A stretch of DNA of 64,000 bases from Polaribacter tangerinus (GTDB taxonomy: Bacteria; Bacteroidota; Bacteroidia; Flavobacteriales; Flavobacteriaceae): assembly GCF_038024095.1 (NCBI RefSeq), contig NZ_CP150668.1, positions 1,984,001 to 2,048,000 of the forward strand, in the 5' to 3' direction. Each line of letters starts with the position of its first letter. Positions within the stretch are counted from its first letter, which is position 1. Made by a program: the position numbers and the translations under genes. The notes beneath the pieces were generated by a model that worked only from the letters and a program-made list of their open reading frames with translations, ran no database searches and had not been told where the DNA came from. Shown piece by piece: positions 38,662-48,748 of the stretch.

Positions 38662-39642
38662 TTAAAACCATTTCTTACGTCTAAAATACCAAACAGCACC
38701 AATGGTTACTAATACCATAATGCCTAATAATATAAAATAACCATATTTAAATTTTAATTCAGGTATATTTTCGAAATTCATACCATAAATACCTGCTAAA
38801 AATGTAAGCGGAATAAATATTACAGATAATATAGTTAAGGTTTTCATAACTTCATTTAATCGATGTCCTTGAATACTAAAAATTAAGTTTATTTTACTTT
38901 CTAACTCTTGTAATTCAAAATCGATATTAGAAATTAAATTATTGGTCTGTTCTTTAAGTTCACTAAAATATTTTACGTTAAAACCTGGTATTTGAGATTT
39001 TTCTAATTTAATAACAGTATCTTTTAGGCTAATTGTTGCCTTTTTAAAATTGAACAATTCTTGTTTTCTTTTTTCTACCAATGATGTAAATTCTGGAGTT
39101 GGATTAATGTTAGAAGCATTTAATTTATTGGCGTTTAAATCGGCATTCAATTGATACGTTTCTTGATAGTTATCTATCAAAGACTCTAAAATTAGAAACA
39201 ATAAATAGTCCGCTTTTTTCTTTCTGATAATTCCTTTATTTCCTTGTAAACGTTCACGAATCCAAGCAAAATAATCTCCAGGTTTTTCTTGTATAGACCA
39301 AAGAAAATCTTTGGAAACAATAAAAATCATTTGTTCAGAATTTAACTTGTTATTGGTAGTAATTAATACTCGAGTGGTTATAAATAGTAAGTTTTCTAAA
39401 ATAATTACTTTATTAGAATGTTCTTCATCTCCTAGAAGTTTTATTAAAAAATCGTCTAATTTATTTTGATGAACTACCTTTTTATAATCGTCATAAAATT
39501 TAATTCCGTATGTATTTAGCCATGAAACACCCTCTAAATTTTCAGAGAAATTTATGGAAGTAATATCGGTAAAACTTTTTTTCTCGTGATTGTTAACAGA
39601 ATAGCTTATTAGTGAGGTGTTCTTTAAAAAATTATTTTCCAT
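38662..39642 (-). CDS. corA: CorA-type magnesium/cobalt transporter
   Basis: 326 residues. A large cytoplasmic alpha/beta and coiled-coil region (about 1-260) is followed by two C-terminal transmembrane helices and the selectivity signature GMN in LTFLAGIYGMNFENIPE. CorA forms homopentamers in the inner membrane and takes up Mg2+ (also Co2+/Ni2+). The length is normal and the end is basic (RRKKWF), as expected. Monocistronic, with AT-rich flanks. Confidence 0.92.
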   Translation of the reverse strand: MENNFLKNTSLISYSVNNHEKKSFTDITSINFSENLEGVSWLNTYGIKFYDDYKKVVHQNKLDDFLIKLLGDEEHSNKVIILENLLFITTRVLITTNNKLNSEQMIFIVSKDFLWSIQEKPGDYFAWIRERLQGNKGIIRKKKADYLLFLILESLIDNYQETYQLNADLNANKLNASNINPTPEFTSLVEKRKQELFNFKKATISLKDTVIKLEKSQIPGFNVKYFSELKEQTNNLISNIDFELQELESKINLIFSIQGHRLNEVMKTLTILSVIFIPLTFLAGIYGMNFENIPELKFKYGYFILLGIMVLVTIGAVWYFRRKKWF

Positions 39643-39764
39643 TTAAATAATAATTGTAGATTTGGTATTATAAAGGTAGTTTTTTTTGATGATATTTTAG
39701 TTTAAAAAGAAGAGCTGTTAAAATATGAGCTACCCTAAACAAAAATGGTTAGTTACTAAAAGCA

Positions 39765-40133
39765 ATGGATATAGAACAATTTAGAGATTTTTGTTTGTCT
39801 AAAAAAGGAGTAACAGAACACTTTCCTTTCGATGAAGTTACGCTGGTTTTTAAAGTAATGGGTAAAATGTTTGCTTTGGCAAGTCTTGACAAGTGGGAGA
39901 AGAATGAGCAAACAATTAATTTAAAATGCAACCCAGAAAGGGCAATTGCTTTAAGAGAAAATTATGAAGGTATAATTCCAGGCTGGCATTCGAACAAAAA
40001 ACATTGGAATACGGTAACTGTAAATTTTAGTGATGTTTCAGATAGCTTAGTAAAAGAGTTAATTTCCCATTCTTATGATATGGTAGTAAAGGGTCTTACT
40101 AAAAAGGCACAATTAGAATTGAAAAATTTGTAA
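39765..40133 (+). CDS. MmcQ/YjbR family DNA-binding-fold protein
   Basis: 122 residues. The family start MDIEQFRDFCLSKKGVTEHF is followed by the pattern LVFKVMGKMFALASLD, LKCNPERAIALRENY, IIPGWHSNKKHWNTV and a C-terminal SYDMVVKGLTKK helix. YjbR-like proteins have a CyaY-like fold; their role is not established. It lies 1 bp before the formyl-THF cyclo-ligase gene, so they are co-transcribed. Confidence 0.88.
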   Translation: MDIEQFRDFCLSKKGVTEHFPFDEVTLVFKVMGKMFALASLDKWEKNEQTINLKCNPERAIALRENYEGIIPGWHSNKKHWNTVTVNFSDVSDSLVKELISHSYDMVVKGLTKKAQLELKNL

Positions 40134-40134
40134 G

Positions 40135-40683
40135 ATGCAAAAGCAAACTTTAAGGACTTTATACAAGCAAAAAAGAGAAAATTTATCTGCTGTTCAAATT
40201 AAAGAGCTTGAAAATAATATTTATAAGCAACTCTTTACGTTAGATATTTCTGCTGTTAAAACAGCACATATTTTTTTAACGTTAGAAAAATTTAAAGAAA
40301 TTAACACAACACCAATCATTAATTATTTAAGAAAAAAAGGAATTCGAATTGCCGTTTCTAAATGTAATTTTAAAAACAACACATTATCTCATTATTATTA
40401 CGAAGAAAATACAGCATTAATTTTGAATAGATTTGGGGTTCCAGAACCAGTAAATGCAGAGAAAGCAGAGGAATCTGATTTTGATTTAATTTTTGTTCCG
40501 TTGTTAATTTCAGATACGGCTAATTATCGTGTTGGCTATGGAAAAGGCTTTTACGATCGTTTTTTAGCTAAATGCAGACCAGATGCAAGGTGTATTGGAA
40601 TTAATTTTTTCGAGCCAATCTCTAAAATTGACGATCTTAATGAGTTTGATTTCCCTTTGCACACTGTTATTTATCCAATTTAA
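40135..40683 (+). CDS. 5-formyltetrahydrofolate cyclo-ligase
   Basis: 182 residues. Converts 5-formyl-THF to 5,10-methenyl-THF with ATP. An N-terminal KQTLRTLYKQKRENL helix and the diagnostic ATP/substrate loop YRVGYGKGFYDRFLA near residue 125 identify it (YgfA/MTHFS family). Normal length. Starts 1 bp after the MmcQ-like stop; its own stop is 1 bp from the stop of the convergent M23 gene. Confidence 0.92.
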   Translation: MQKQTLRTLYKQKRENLSAVQIKELENNIYKQLFTLDISAVKTAHIFLTLEKFKEINTTPIINYLRKKGIRIAVSKCNFKNNTLSHYYYEENTALILNRFGVPEPVNAEKAEESDFDLIFVPLLISDTANYRVGYGKGFYDRFLAKCRPDARCIGINFFEPISKIDDLNEFDFPLHTVIYPI

Positions 40684-40684
40684 A

Positions 40685-41443
40685 TTATAAGTTAGGAAGT
40701 TTAAAAAGTAAATTCGGATTAGGGCAAATACTTTTCCAGATTTCCAATTCACTTTCAAAAGTTACTCCAGGAAAATCGTTGGTATAATCTAAAAGCGTTA
40801 GCATTACTTGAAAATGGAGATGCGGAACCCAATCACCATTTTCTGTTGCATTTGCCAATACAGCAATTTCATCGCCTTTTTTTACAAAACTACCAATTCT
40901 ATGTTTCAAAACACTTTTTATTGTATTGTGCCCATATAAAGTATAAAAGTGAAAATGCTTAAGCTGATGTTTTAAAATTAACAAACCACCATAACCTTTG
41001 TGGTAAGAATCATCTGAAGTACAAACAACTTCACCATCTAAAATTGCGTGTACAGGTGTGTTTTCTGGTAACCAAAAATCCAATCCTAAATGAGTGTTTC
41101 TTTTTTCAGTTCCTTCGGTTGTTTTTCTTTCATAAATAGAAGAGGTATAAAGAGCTCTTTTTTCTAAGTAACCACCTGCAATAATTTTATTAGGTATTGT
41201 TTTTTGTAAGTCCATAATTTTACCTTCAAAAAAAGTAAGATTGTTAAAATCGTCTTTTCCGTTAATAAAATTGCTATGAACACTTAAATCTAAATGATGA
41301 GCTTCGGTTTTGTTTATTGTTGGAAACAATGTTTTTAAAGAGAATTTTTCTTTTTGAGCCCAGCTTTTAAATAAGTCAATATTTGGGTGTTCTGTATAAC
41401 CAAACCTTTTTTTAAAGAGGTGATGTACTTCTGTTGTTTTCAT
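40685..41443 (-). CDS. M23 family metallopeptidase domain protein, no signal peptide
   Basis: 252 residues. The LytM-like core is in the C-terminal half: NTHLGLDFWLPENTPVHAI (zinc ligands His and Asp), YGGLLILKH, FYTLYGHN and the final ligand HLHFQV. No export signal is visible, and the N-terminal third (VHHLFKKRFGYTEHP...) is a conserved helical part. In some bacteria this unit is fused to a PLP enzyme or kinase, so a cytoplasmic role other than wall cleavage is possible. Confidence 0.82.
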   Translation of the reverse strand: MKTTEVHHLFKKRFGYTEHPNIDLFKSWAQKEKFSLKTLFPTINKTEAHHLDLSVHSNFINGKDDFNNLTFFEGKIMDLQKTIPNKIIAGGYLEKRALYTSSIYERKTTEGTEKRNTHLGLDFWLPENTPVHAILDGEVVCTSDDSYHKGYGGLLILKHQLKHFHFYTLYGHNTIKSVLKHRIGSFVKKGDEIAVLANATENGDWVPHLHFQVMLTLLDYTNDFPGVTFESELEIWKSICPNPNLLFKLPNL

Positions 41444-41500
41444 AAAATAAAAATAGCATAAAGTTTTAAAAAACGGGCTATAAACATTTCTTAATATTTG

Positions 41501-41508
41501 TAGATTTG
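41501..41508 (+). promoter_or_regulatory. TAnnTTTG -7 box for ade
   Basis: TAGATTTG ends 22 nt before the ATG at 41531. Confidence 0.45.
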
Positions 41509-41530
41509 TTCACAATCTTAAAATTTAGAA

Positions 41531-43153
41531 ATGGTAGTTCAAGGAAATATTGTAGATATTATTAACAAACGAATTTTTAAAGGAGAAATAGCGATTGAAA
41601 ACGGACAGATTTCTAATATTAGAGAGGCAAATCATACCAAAGAGAACTTTATTTTACCAGGTTTTGTAGATGCCCATATTCACATAGAAAGTGCCATGCT
41701 AGTTCCTTCGGAATTCGCTAAAATTGCAGTTGTTCACGGAACTGTTGCCACTGTTTCAGACCCTCATGAAATTGCCAATGTTCTTGGAGTTGAGGGTGTG
41801 AATTTTATGATAGATAATGGAAAAAAAGTTCCTTTAAAGTTCAATTTTGGAGCTCCAAGTTGTGTGCCTGCTACGTCTTTTGAAAGTGCAGGAGCAGTAA
41901 TTAATGCAGATGATGTTAAAGAGTTGATGGAAAATCCGGATATTAAATATCTTGCAGAGATGATGAATTACCCGGGTGTTTTGCATAACGATGATGAAGT
42001 TTTTAAAAAAATTGAACATGCAAAAAGTAATAATAAACCAATAGATGGGCACGCACCAGGTTTGCGCGGAAAAGATATTTCTACCTACATAAATGCAGGA
42101 ATTTCCACAGATCACGAATGTTTTTCTTATGATGAAGCGTTAGAAAAACTTCAAAAAGGAATGAAGGTAATTATACGAGAAGGCTCTGCAGCAAAAAATT
42201 TTGAAGCTTTAATAGATTTAGTACCCGATTATTATGAAAATATGATGTTTTGTTCAGACGACAAACATCCCGATGATTTGTTACTAGGTCATATCAATCA
42301 GTTATGTGAAAGAGCAGTAGCTAAAGGAATTGATATTTATAAAGTTTTACAAGTTGCTTGTGTAAACCCTGTAAAACACTACAAATTAGACGTAGGTTTG
42401 TTACAGAAAGGAGATGCTGCCGATTTTATTATTGTTGATAATTTAAAGCATTTTAATGTTTTAGAAACCTATATTAATGGCACAATAGTAGCAAAAAATG
42501 GGGTGTCTTTTGTAGAGCATGTCGATTTTGAGCTCTTAAACAATTTTAATGCTCATAAAAAGATTGAAAAAGATTTTAGCTTTCAATCTTCTGTAAATAA
42601 AATAAGGGTGATTGAAGCGCTAGATGGTGAATTAGTAACCAATCAAATTGAAGCCTCAACCTTAATAAAAGAAGGAAATTTAGTTTCAAATACCTCAACC
42701 GATATTTTAAAAATGACGGTTGTAAACCGTTATAAGAATGAGAAGCCAGCTATTGCATTTATAAAAAACTTTGGTATTAAAGAAGGTGCTATTGCAAGTT
42801 CTGTTGGCCACGATTCTCACAATATTATTGCCATTGGAGCTTCTGATAAAGCAATTTGTGATGCTGTTAATTTAATAATTGATAATAAAGGTGGTATTTG
42901 TGCCGTTACAGAAACAAAAACCAAAGTAGTTCCATTGCCAGTTGCAGGTATCATGTCTAACAAATCTGCACAAGAAATTGGTAAATCTTATGCCGAGTTA
43001 GATAAAATGGCCAAGTTAATGGGAAGTACGTTACGAGCGCCTTATATGAGTTTATCGTTTATGGCGTTACTGGTAATTCCATCCTTAAAATTATCTGATA
43101 AAGGTTTGTTTGATGGAAATACTTTTAAATTCACTTCTTTAGAGATTAAATAA
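41531..43153 (+). CDS. ade: Adenine deaminase
   Basis: 540 residues, amidohydrolase superfamily. Metal motif [12 protein letters not shown], then [33 protein letters not shown] and [11 protein letters not shown], with the C-terminal Ade-specific [13 protein letters not shown]. Converts adenine to hypoxanthine for purine salvage; Mn- or Fe-dependent in characterised members. The length is slightly under E. coli Ade (588) but matches Bacteroidota homologues as I recall. Stands alone with its own -7 box. Confidence 0.92.
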   Translation: MVVQGNIVDIINKRIFKGEIAIENGQISNIREANHTKENFILPGFVDAHIHIESAMLVPSEFAKIAVVHGTVATVSDPHEIANVLGVEGVNFMIDNGKKVPLKFNFGAPSCVPATSFESAGAVINADDVKELMENPDIKYLAEMMNYPGVLHNDDEVFKKIEHAKSNNKPIDGHAPGLRGKDISTYINAGISTDHECFSYDEALEKLQKGMKVIIREGSAAKNFEALIDLVPDYYENMMFCSDDKHPDDLLLGHINQLCERAVAKGIDIYKVLQVACVNPVKHYKLDVGLLQKGDAADFIIVDNLKHFNVLETYINGTIVAKNGVSFVEHVDFELLNNFNAHKKIEKDFSFQSSVNKIRVIEALDGELVTNQIEASTLIKEGNLVSNTSTDILKMTVVNRYKNEKPAIAFIKNFGIKEGAIASSVGHDSHNIIAIGASDKAICDAVNLIIDNKGGICAVTETKTKVVPLPVAGIMSNKSAQEIGKSYAELDKMAKLMGSTLRAPYMSLSFMALLVIPSLKLSDKGLFDGNTFKFTSLEIK

Positions 43154-43451
43154 CAAATTGTTTATTACGGTGTTTAAATTTATGGGAAAGTGGGGTTTTA
43201 CAAGTTAGATTTCTCCAAAAGTTCGAATTAGTTTTTAGTTTTTAAATGAAGGCAAGCAAAACAGTTTAGCCACGATTGCAGCATTTGTTTGAGCTCTTTT
43301 TTAGGCTAGTTTGAGTGCCACGCTTTTTGGCGTGGTAATCTCGAAAACAGCTTCAAAAAAGCGAGTGCGAAAAGCGTGAAATAGCTTCAAAAAAGAGTTA
43401 TTTTAAAATATTACTTTTGTTGGCGTCAACCAAAATAAATAAAATGAAATA
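43154..43451. other. Structured non-coding gap upstream of phnA
   Basis: 298 bp without a credible gene and visibly more G/C-rich than its flanks. CCACGC/GCGTGG form a hairpin at about 43318-43335. AGCTTCAAAAAAG occurs twice as a direct repeat (43349-43361 and 43383-43395), and GAGCTCTTTTTTAGGCT at about 43291 is a near-complement. TACTTTTG at 43412-43419 is a possible -7 box for phnA. The rest could be a leader RNA or a repeat unit. Confidence 0.4.
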
Positions 43452-44048
43452 ATGAGTTTACAGCAAGATTTAGAGAGTAGAAGTGGTAATAAATGCGAAT
43501 TATGCGCTTCGGAAAATAGTTTAAGTATTTATGAGGTGAAACCAAGCCAAACTGGGGGAGGAGGTATAGATGGTAGCTTGTTGGCTTGTGAAACATGTGT
43601 TTCTCAAATAGAAAATCCGGAAACTACAGACCCAAATCATTGGCGTTGTTTAAATGATGCTATGTGGAGTGAATTTAGGGCAGTAAAAGTGGTTACATGG
43701 AGAATGCTTTCTCGACTAAAAAATGAAGGATGGCCAAAAGATTTATTGGATATGATGTATTTGGAAGATGACGATTTGCGTTTTGCTAAGGAATCTAATG
43801 ATCATTTAGATGAAAGTGAAAAAATTATTCATAGAGATGCAAATGGAGCTATTTTACAGGCAGGAGATTCGGTAGTTTTAATAAAAGATTTAAAAGTAAA
43901 AGGTTCTAGTATGGTTGCTAAGCAAGGAACAGCAGTTCGTAGAATTTCTTTAGATTACGAAAATTCTAAATATATTGAAGGAAAAGTGGGAGCAACTCAA
44001 ATTGTTATTGTTACCGATTATGTAAAAAAAATGGCTGAAAAGGATTAA
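43452..44048 (+). CDS. PhnA-domain protein
   Basis: 198 residues. An N-terminal HNH-like zinc-ribbon portion has Cys pairs CELC and CETC (about 15-18 and 48-51) in SGNKCELCASENSLSIYEV. The C-terminal PhnA domain has the typical IIHRDANGAILQAGDSVVLI and DLKVKGSSMVAKQGT, ending in IVIVTDYVKK. Despite its old name (alkylphosphonate uptake), PhnA has no proven role in phosphonate use, and no phn genes are here. The cyclophilin gene follows after 31 bp. Confidence 0.88.
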   Translation: MSLQQDLESRSGNKCELCASENSLSIYEVKPSQTGGGGIDGSLLACETCVSQIENPETTDPNHWRCLNDAMWSEFRAVKVVTWRMLSRLKNEGWPKDLLDMMYLEDDDLRFAKESNDHLDESEKIIHRDANGAILQAGDSVVLIKDLKVKGSSMVAKQGTAVRRISLDYENSKYIEGKVGATQIVIVTDYVKKMAEKD

Positions 44049-44079
44049 ATTTTATAATTAATGTTTTAAAAAAGAAAAA

Positions 44080-44706
44080 ATGAAAAGTAAGATTTTAATA
44101 ATACTTAGTTTGTTTGTTTTGGTTTGTTGTGCTCCTAAAAAGTTCAAGTCTAAATGGCTAGATAAAAAAGCACCACAAACTTTTAAGGCACGGTTTGAAA
44201 CCACACAAGGAAATGTTGATATTGAGGCAGTAAGAGAATGGTCTCCAAAGGGAGTAGATAGGTTATATCAACTTATAAAATATGGATATTATAATGATGT
44301 TGCTATTTTTAGAGTAGTTCCTGATTTTGTTGCGCAATTCGGTATTCACAATGATTCTATTATTAATAAAAGTTGGCAAATTGGTATAGAAGATGAACCT
44401 GTTGTACAGAAAAACGATTCTATGACACTGGCTTTTGCAAGAGGTGGCGTAAACTCAAGATCTAACCAAGTATTTATAAATTTAAAAAATAATTATCGTT
44501 TAGATACGCTTACTTATGCTGGGGTGAGAGGTTTTCCGGTAATTGCGAAAGTGATAAAAGGAAGTGAAAATGTGTTGAAGTTTTACAATGGTTACGGTGA
44601 TAAATTAGGAAGGAAACAAGATTCTATAACTCGGTTTGGGAATAAATTTTTAAAAGAAAAGTTTCCGAAGGTAGATTTTATTAAAAAGGCTTATTTGATT
44701 AAATAA
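44080..44706 (+). CDS. Cyclophilin-type peptidyl-prolyl isomerase, lipoprotein
   Basis: 208 residues with lipoprotein signal (LFVLVCC). The cyclophilin core covers about 30-200: RFETTQGNVDIEAVREWSPK, FRVVPDFVAQFGI (the FxRxxxxFxxQ active-site pattern), LAFARGGVNSRSNQVFINLK and GFPVIAKVI. It assists periplasmic protein folding. Its stop lies inside the terminator hairpin. Confidence 0.88.
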   Translation: MKSKILIILSLFVLVCCAPKKFKSKWLDKKAPQTFKARFETTQGNVDIEAVREWSPKGVDRLYQLIKYGYYNDVAIFRVVPDFVAQFGIHNDSIINKSWQIGIEDEPVVQKNDSMTLAFARGGVNSRSNQVFINLKNNYRLDTLTYAGVRGFPVIAKVIKGSENVLKFYNGYGDKLGRKQDSITRFGNKFLKEKFPKVDFIKKAYLIK

Positions 44707-44714
44707 GCCTTTTT
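44683..44714. terminator. Perfect 14-bp bidirectional terminator
   Basis: AAAAAGGCTTATTT pairs exactly with AAATAAGCCTTTTT around a GATT loop; both sides are flanked by A- or T-rich DNA. It overlaps the stop codon of the cyclophilin gene and faces the convergent M1 peptidase gene. Confidence 0.88.
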
Positions 44715-44734
44715 AAAAATTTTAGAGTTGAGAG

Positions 44735-46378
44735 TTATTTTTTACTAAAGATGTAAAAGTTCTCGTCTATAGTTACTGTAGTATTTTTATCAGAGAGTGT
44801 TTTGCTTTGCACTTTAGTGGTTGGGTACAACCACGTTTCCTCTTTATTAATAAAAACTTTTACAGGCATATTAAATCCTTCTACAACGTTTGTCCATTTA
44901 TAAGTTAAAACATTATTTTGAATCGTATAATCTAAAGTAGGAATACTTGTATTTCTTAAATATTGATCAAATACTTTGCTTAAATCTATTCCAATTTCAG
45001 TACTTAAAAAGGTTTCAATTTGGGCAGTATTAACTGTTTTGTGACGAAATACTTTATTCATTTTTCGAAGAATCATTCGCCATTTTTCATCGTTATTAGT
45101 TATTTGTCTTAAGGTGTGTAGCAAGTTTCCACCTTTGTTATACATATCGCTAGAACCTTCACTGTTTACATTATATTCTCCAATAATAGGTGATAGATTT
45201 GCAATATAATTTCTGAGTCCGATTACGTATTCAGAAGCAGCTTTTTTTCCGTAGTAATAGTCTAAAAAAAGACTTTCAGAATAGTTGGTAAAACTTTCAT
45301 GTATCCACATATCTGCAATGTCTATATTGGTAATATTATTGGCAAACCATTCGTGGCCCGCTTCGTGAATAATAATAAAGTCGAACTTTAAGCCCCAGCC
45401 AGAGCCAGATAAATCTCTCCCTAAATATCCTTTTTTATATTGATTACCATACGTTACAGAGCTTTGATGTTCCATGCCCAAATACGGAACTTCTACTAGT
45501 TTAAAACCATCTTCGTAAAAAGGATATGGACCAAACCAATGCTCGAAAGCTTTCATCATTTTTGGTGCATCTTTAAAATGTTCTTTGGCTTTTTTTAAAT
45601 TGTCTTTTAAAACAAAGTAATCCATATCTAATGGGCCGTTCTCTCCATAGTATACTTCAGAGAAATGAGCATAATCTCCAATATTTACATTTACACCGTA
45701 ATTATTTATAGGGTTATCTACATACCAATTGTATGTTTTTGTTGTACCATTATCTTCAATACTTTCTAGCCTTCCGTTAGAAACATCTGCTAAATTTTTT
45801 GGTACTGTAACGCTTATACGCATATTCTCTACTTCGTCATACATATGGTCTTTACAAGGCCACCAAACACTTGCACCTAAACCTTGGCAAGAGGTGGCAA
45901 CAAAATGATTTCCATTTTGATCTTTTTTCCAAGAAAAACCACCATCCCAAGGAGCTCTTACCGCCTCTTTAGGATTTCCTTGATAATAAACAACTATACT
46001 TTCGGTACGACCTATTTTTTGTGGTTTTATCAATTGAATGAAGTGTGCATTTCCATTATGAATTACCTCTAATTCTTTTCCGTCTTGTGTAACTTTTGTA
46101 ATTTTTAGAGGTGCTTGCAAATCTATCTGCAAAGACTGATATTCATTTAAAACTGTGTACTTAATGGTATTTTTACCTGATATAAATTTGGTGTCTGGAA
46201 AAACTTCAATATCTAAATGATAATATGTTAAATCCCACCAGATTCTCTCTGGAGTAATACTTCCTCGAAGGGTATCTTGTTGTGAAAAATTATTTTTCTT
46301 TACCAATAAACCTTGGGCTTTAATGTTGCAAAAGCTAAGGCTTGCGATGTAAAATAATAGAAGAAAACGAAATTTCAT
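44735..46378 (-). CDS. M1-family metallopeptidase (aminopeptidase), secreted
   Basis: 547 residues. Signal peptide at 1-21 (MKFRFLLLFYIASLSFCNIKAQ). The N-terminal beta saddle (about 40-240) has WWDLTYYHLDIEVFPDTKFI. The catalytic domain has the zinc motif HEAGHEWFANN (HExxH) and the third ligand Glu in WIHESFTNYSE; the GAMEN-like exopeptidase strand is YLGMEHQSS, with GAMEN degenerated to LGMEH. It lacks the large C-terminal ERAP1-like domain, as usual for short Bacteroidota M1 enzymes. First of three same-strand peptidase genes for peptide breakdown in the envelope. Confidence 0.88.
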   Translation of the reverse strand: MKFRFLLLFYIASLSFCNIKAQGLLVKKNNFSQQDTLRGSITPERIWWDLTYYHLDIEVFPDTKFISGKNTIKYTVLNEYQSLQIDLQAPLKITKVTQDGKELEVIHNGNAHFIQLIKPQKIGRTESIVVYYQGNPKEAVRAPWDGGFSWKKDQNGNHFVATSCQGLGASVWWPCKDHMYDEVENMRISVTVPKNLADVSNGRLESIEDNGTTKTYNWYVDNPINNYGVNVNIGDYAHFSEVYYGENGPLDMDYFVLKDNLKKAKEHFKDAPKMMKAFEHWFGPYPFYEDGFKLVEVPYLGMEHQSSVTYGNQYKKGYLGRDLSGSGWGLKFDFIIIHEAGHEWFANNITNIDIADMWIHESFTNYSESLFLDYYYGKKAASEYVIGLRNYIANLSPIIGEYNVNSEGSSDMYNKGGNLLHTLRQITNNDEKWRMILRKMNKVFRHKTVNTAQIETFLSTEIGIDLSKVFDQYLRNTSIPTLDYTIQNNVLTYKWTNVVEGFNMPVKVFINKEETWLYPTTKVQSKTLSDKNTTVTIDENFYIFSKK

Positions 46379-46409
46379 AATTAGTTGTAGGGTTTTAATG
46401 AATATAGTT

Positions 46410-48737
46410 TTACTTTAGTTGAAAACCTTCTGCTGGTTTAGCATTTAAAAGGTGAGTTACAAAATAATCCCAACGTTTTCTTGTCATATAATTGGTCATT
46501 TTTCCGTAACCATGTCTTTGATTTGGAAAAATTATCATGTCAAAATCTTTATTGGCATTAATAAGCGCTTCTACTACTAGCATTGTGTTAGAAGGAGGTA
46601 CATTATCATCCATAGAACCATGAGTAATTAATAATTTTCCTTTTAAATCTTTTGCAATTAATTGATTTGCTTGATTGTCGTAATTTGTAGTTCCGTCTGC
46701 TTTTCCTTCTATATTTCCTTTTTCTAGAAGTCCTTGCCACTTTTCTCCCCAATCAGCTTCATAATTTCGGTTGTCATGATTTCCAGCCCCAGAAACAGCA
46801 ACATCATAAAAATCTGGATAAGCAAAAACAGCTCTGGTAGAGGCGAAACCACCACCTGAATGCCCCCAAATTCCTACTCTATCTATGTCCATACCTTTGT
46901 ACTTTTTTGCCAATTGTTTAATTGCAGTAATATTGTCTGGTAAGCCATTGTCTCCCATATTTCCATAATAGAAATCGTGAAACGATTTAGACCTCATAGG
47001 AGTTCCCATAGCATCTACAGCAACTACTACAAAACCTAATTCGGCAACTGCTTGAAAATCTCTCCAGACAGGTCTAAAGCTGTAGTTACCAACAGAGCCA
47101 GATTGAGGTCCTGGATAAATGTAATTTAATACCGGATATTTGTTGTTTTCGTTGTAGTGAGATGGTAAAAATAAGACACCGTATAAATCTGTTTTTTCAT
47201 CTCTTGCCTTTACAGAAAATTCGTTAGGAGCTTGCCAATTATTTTTTATCAATTCAGAAATATCGGCAGTTTCTAATTCCATTATTTTTTCTCCAATACT
47301 ATTTCTTAATACAGTAGTGGGAGGTATACTAGTTGTAGAATAGGTATCTATAATTAAATTGTTATTATTTGAAAAAATGGCTTTATGTGTTCCTTTATCA
47401 GGTGTTAAATTTGTAAAGTTACTCCCATCAAAATTTACTTTATAATAATAATTATGGTAGGGATTTCCTTCTTCTTTGCATCCTGCAGTGAAATAAATTT
47501 GTCTATTTTTTTCATCAACATTCACAACTTGTTTTACAATGAAATTACCACTTGTTATTTGATTTTTAAGCTTTTTTGTAGTTAAATCGTACAGGTATAT
47601 ATGTCCCCAGTCTGTTTTTTCTGAGTACCATATAAACTCGTTAGAGTCGAATAAAACTCGCCAATTTTCTGCATTTACACCAGACTCGTAGTAGGTTTCA
47701 ACCTCTTCTTTATGAATAGATGTAACCCCCCCTGTTTGGGCGTCTGCTATTTGTAAATGTGCTATTTTATGATCTCTAGAGCCAGAAACAAATGCAAATT
47801 TTGTTCCCTCTTTGTTCCATTGTGCATCTAAAAGTTCGTTATTCCAGTCTGCAATATGATCTGTTGTAGTGCCTCGCTGAAAATCGGGTTTCATTTTTAA
47901 ACGAACTGTTTTAGGGGTATTTCCTAAATGAATGATTACCCTTTCTATGGTAAATATTTTTTCATCGCCAGGCAATGGATGTTTCCAAGCTTCTAATTTC
48001 GGATGACCAACATTTGTAGCGGTAAGATACATCATTCCAACACCTCTTGCATCTTGTTGAAAAGTTGCAATTTTATCTGAATTTGGAGACCACTTTAAAA
48101 CTGCTCCATCACTTTTTGTCCAACCGGCATTGTTCGTTGCGTAACCATAGTCTTTTTTTCCATCAAAAGTAAGCTGAGTCTTTTTATTGGTGGTTAAATC
48201 TCTAATCCAAAGGTTATAGTTGTATATATATGCAGCCAGTTTTCCATTCGGAGAAACATGTTCTTTTCTACTTGTTTTTTGTAATGAGTTGCTTTTTTTC
48301 GTTAAAGAGTTTTCTTTAATGTTGTAACTATATTTTTCTCTATTAATTGAAAAGTAAAGGGTTTCTAAATCTTCAGAAAGTGTAACATCATATATAGGTA
48401 ATTCTGATGCCTTAAAAGTGTCATTTTTTTCTTCGGATAATTTTTTTGCTAATTTTTCTTGATCAAAAGCATCATTTTTTGTTTTAGAATCTGTGTTTAC
48501 TAAAATAAACTTTTTGCCATCTTTTGTGTTAGTGGTATATAAGAGGTGGTTACTGTTTATAAAAGTACTGCCAGAAACTTGGTGCAATACTTTGCTATAT
48601 AAACCTCTATCCATATGTTTTGCTGCAGCTTCATATTCTGCTACAGTAAACTGTTTCTGTTTATTTGCGCTGGTGCATCCAACTAAAACAAGAAGTAAGG
48701 AGCAACTTGTAAAAAAATTGAAAATAGGTGTTTTCAT
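46410..48737 (-). CDS. S9 dipeptidyl peptidase IV-like lipoprotein
   Basis: 775 residues with lipobox LLVLVGC (Cys21). An eight-bladed propeller (about 60-490; DPPIV_N) is followed by the alpha/beta hydrolase domain. The catalytic Ser is in WGHSGGGFAS, Asp in GSMDDNVPPSN and His in FPNQRHGYGK. It removes dipeptides from N-termini of imported or surface peptides. It sits between the M20 and M1 genes on the same strand; gaps of 11 and 31 bp suggest an operon. Confidence 0.9.
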   Translation of the reverse strand: MKTPIFNFFTSCSLLLVLVGCTSANKQKQFTVAEYEAAAKHMDRGLYSKVLHQVSGSTFINSNHLLYTTNTKDGKKFILVNTDSKTKNDAFDQEKLAKKLSEEKNDTFKASELPIYDVTLSEDLETLYFSINREKYSYNIKENSLTKKSNSLQKTSRKEHVSPNGKLAAYIYNYNLWIRDLTTNKKTQLTFDGKKDYGYATNNAGWTKSDGAVLKWSPNSDKIATFQQDARGVGMMYLTATNVGHPKLEAWKHPLPGDEKIFTIERVIIHLGNTPKTVRLKMKPDFQRGTTTDHIADWNNELLDAQWNKEGTKFAFVSGSRDHKIAHLQIADAQTGGVTSIHKEEVETYYESGVNAENWRVLFDSNEFIWYSEKTDWGHIYLYDLTTKKLKNQITSGNFIVKQVVNVDEKNRQIYFTAGCKEEGNPYHNYYYKVNFDGSNFTNLTPDKGTHKAIFSNNNNLIIDTYSTTSIPPTTVLRNSIGEKIMELETADISELIKNNWQAPNEFSVKARDEKTDLYGVLFLPSHYNENNKYPVLNYIYPGPQSGSVGNYSFRPVWRDFQAVAELGFVVVAVDAMGTPMRSKSFHDFYYGNMGDNGLPDNITAIKQLAKKYKGMDIDRVGIWGHSGGGFASTRAVFAYPDFYDVAVSGAGNHDNRNYEADWGEKWQGLLEKGNIEGKADGTTNYDNQANQLIAKDLKGKLLITHGSMDDNVPPSNTMLVVEALINANKDFDMIIFPNQRHGYGKMTNYMTRKRWDYFVTHLLNAKPAEGFQLK

Positions 48738-48748
48738 AGTAAATTCGT

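Noticed and set aside
38589..38662. Terminator after the cyclase gene
   Set aside because: The A-run and T-run around AAAAAAAGGTTTTTTTT can pair only weakly and lack a GC stem.
43154..43451. A CRISPR-like repeat array
   Set aside because: Only two copies of a 13-bp repeat occur, without regular spacers or cas genes.
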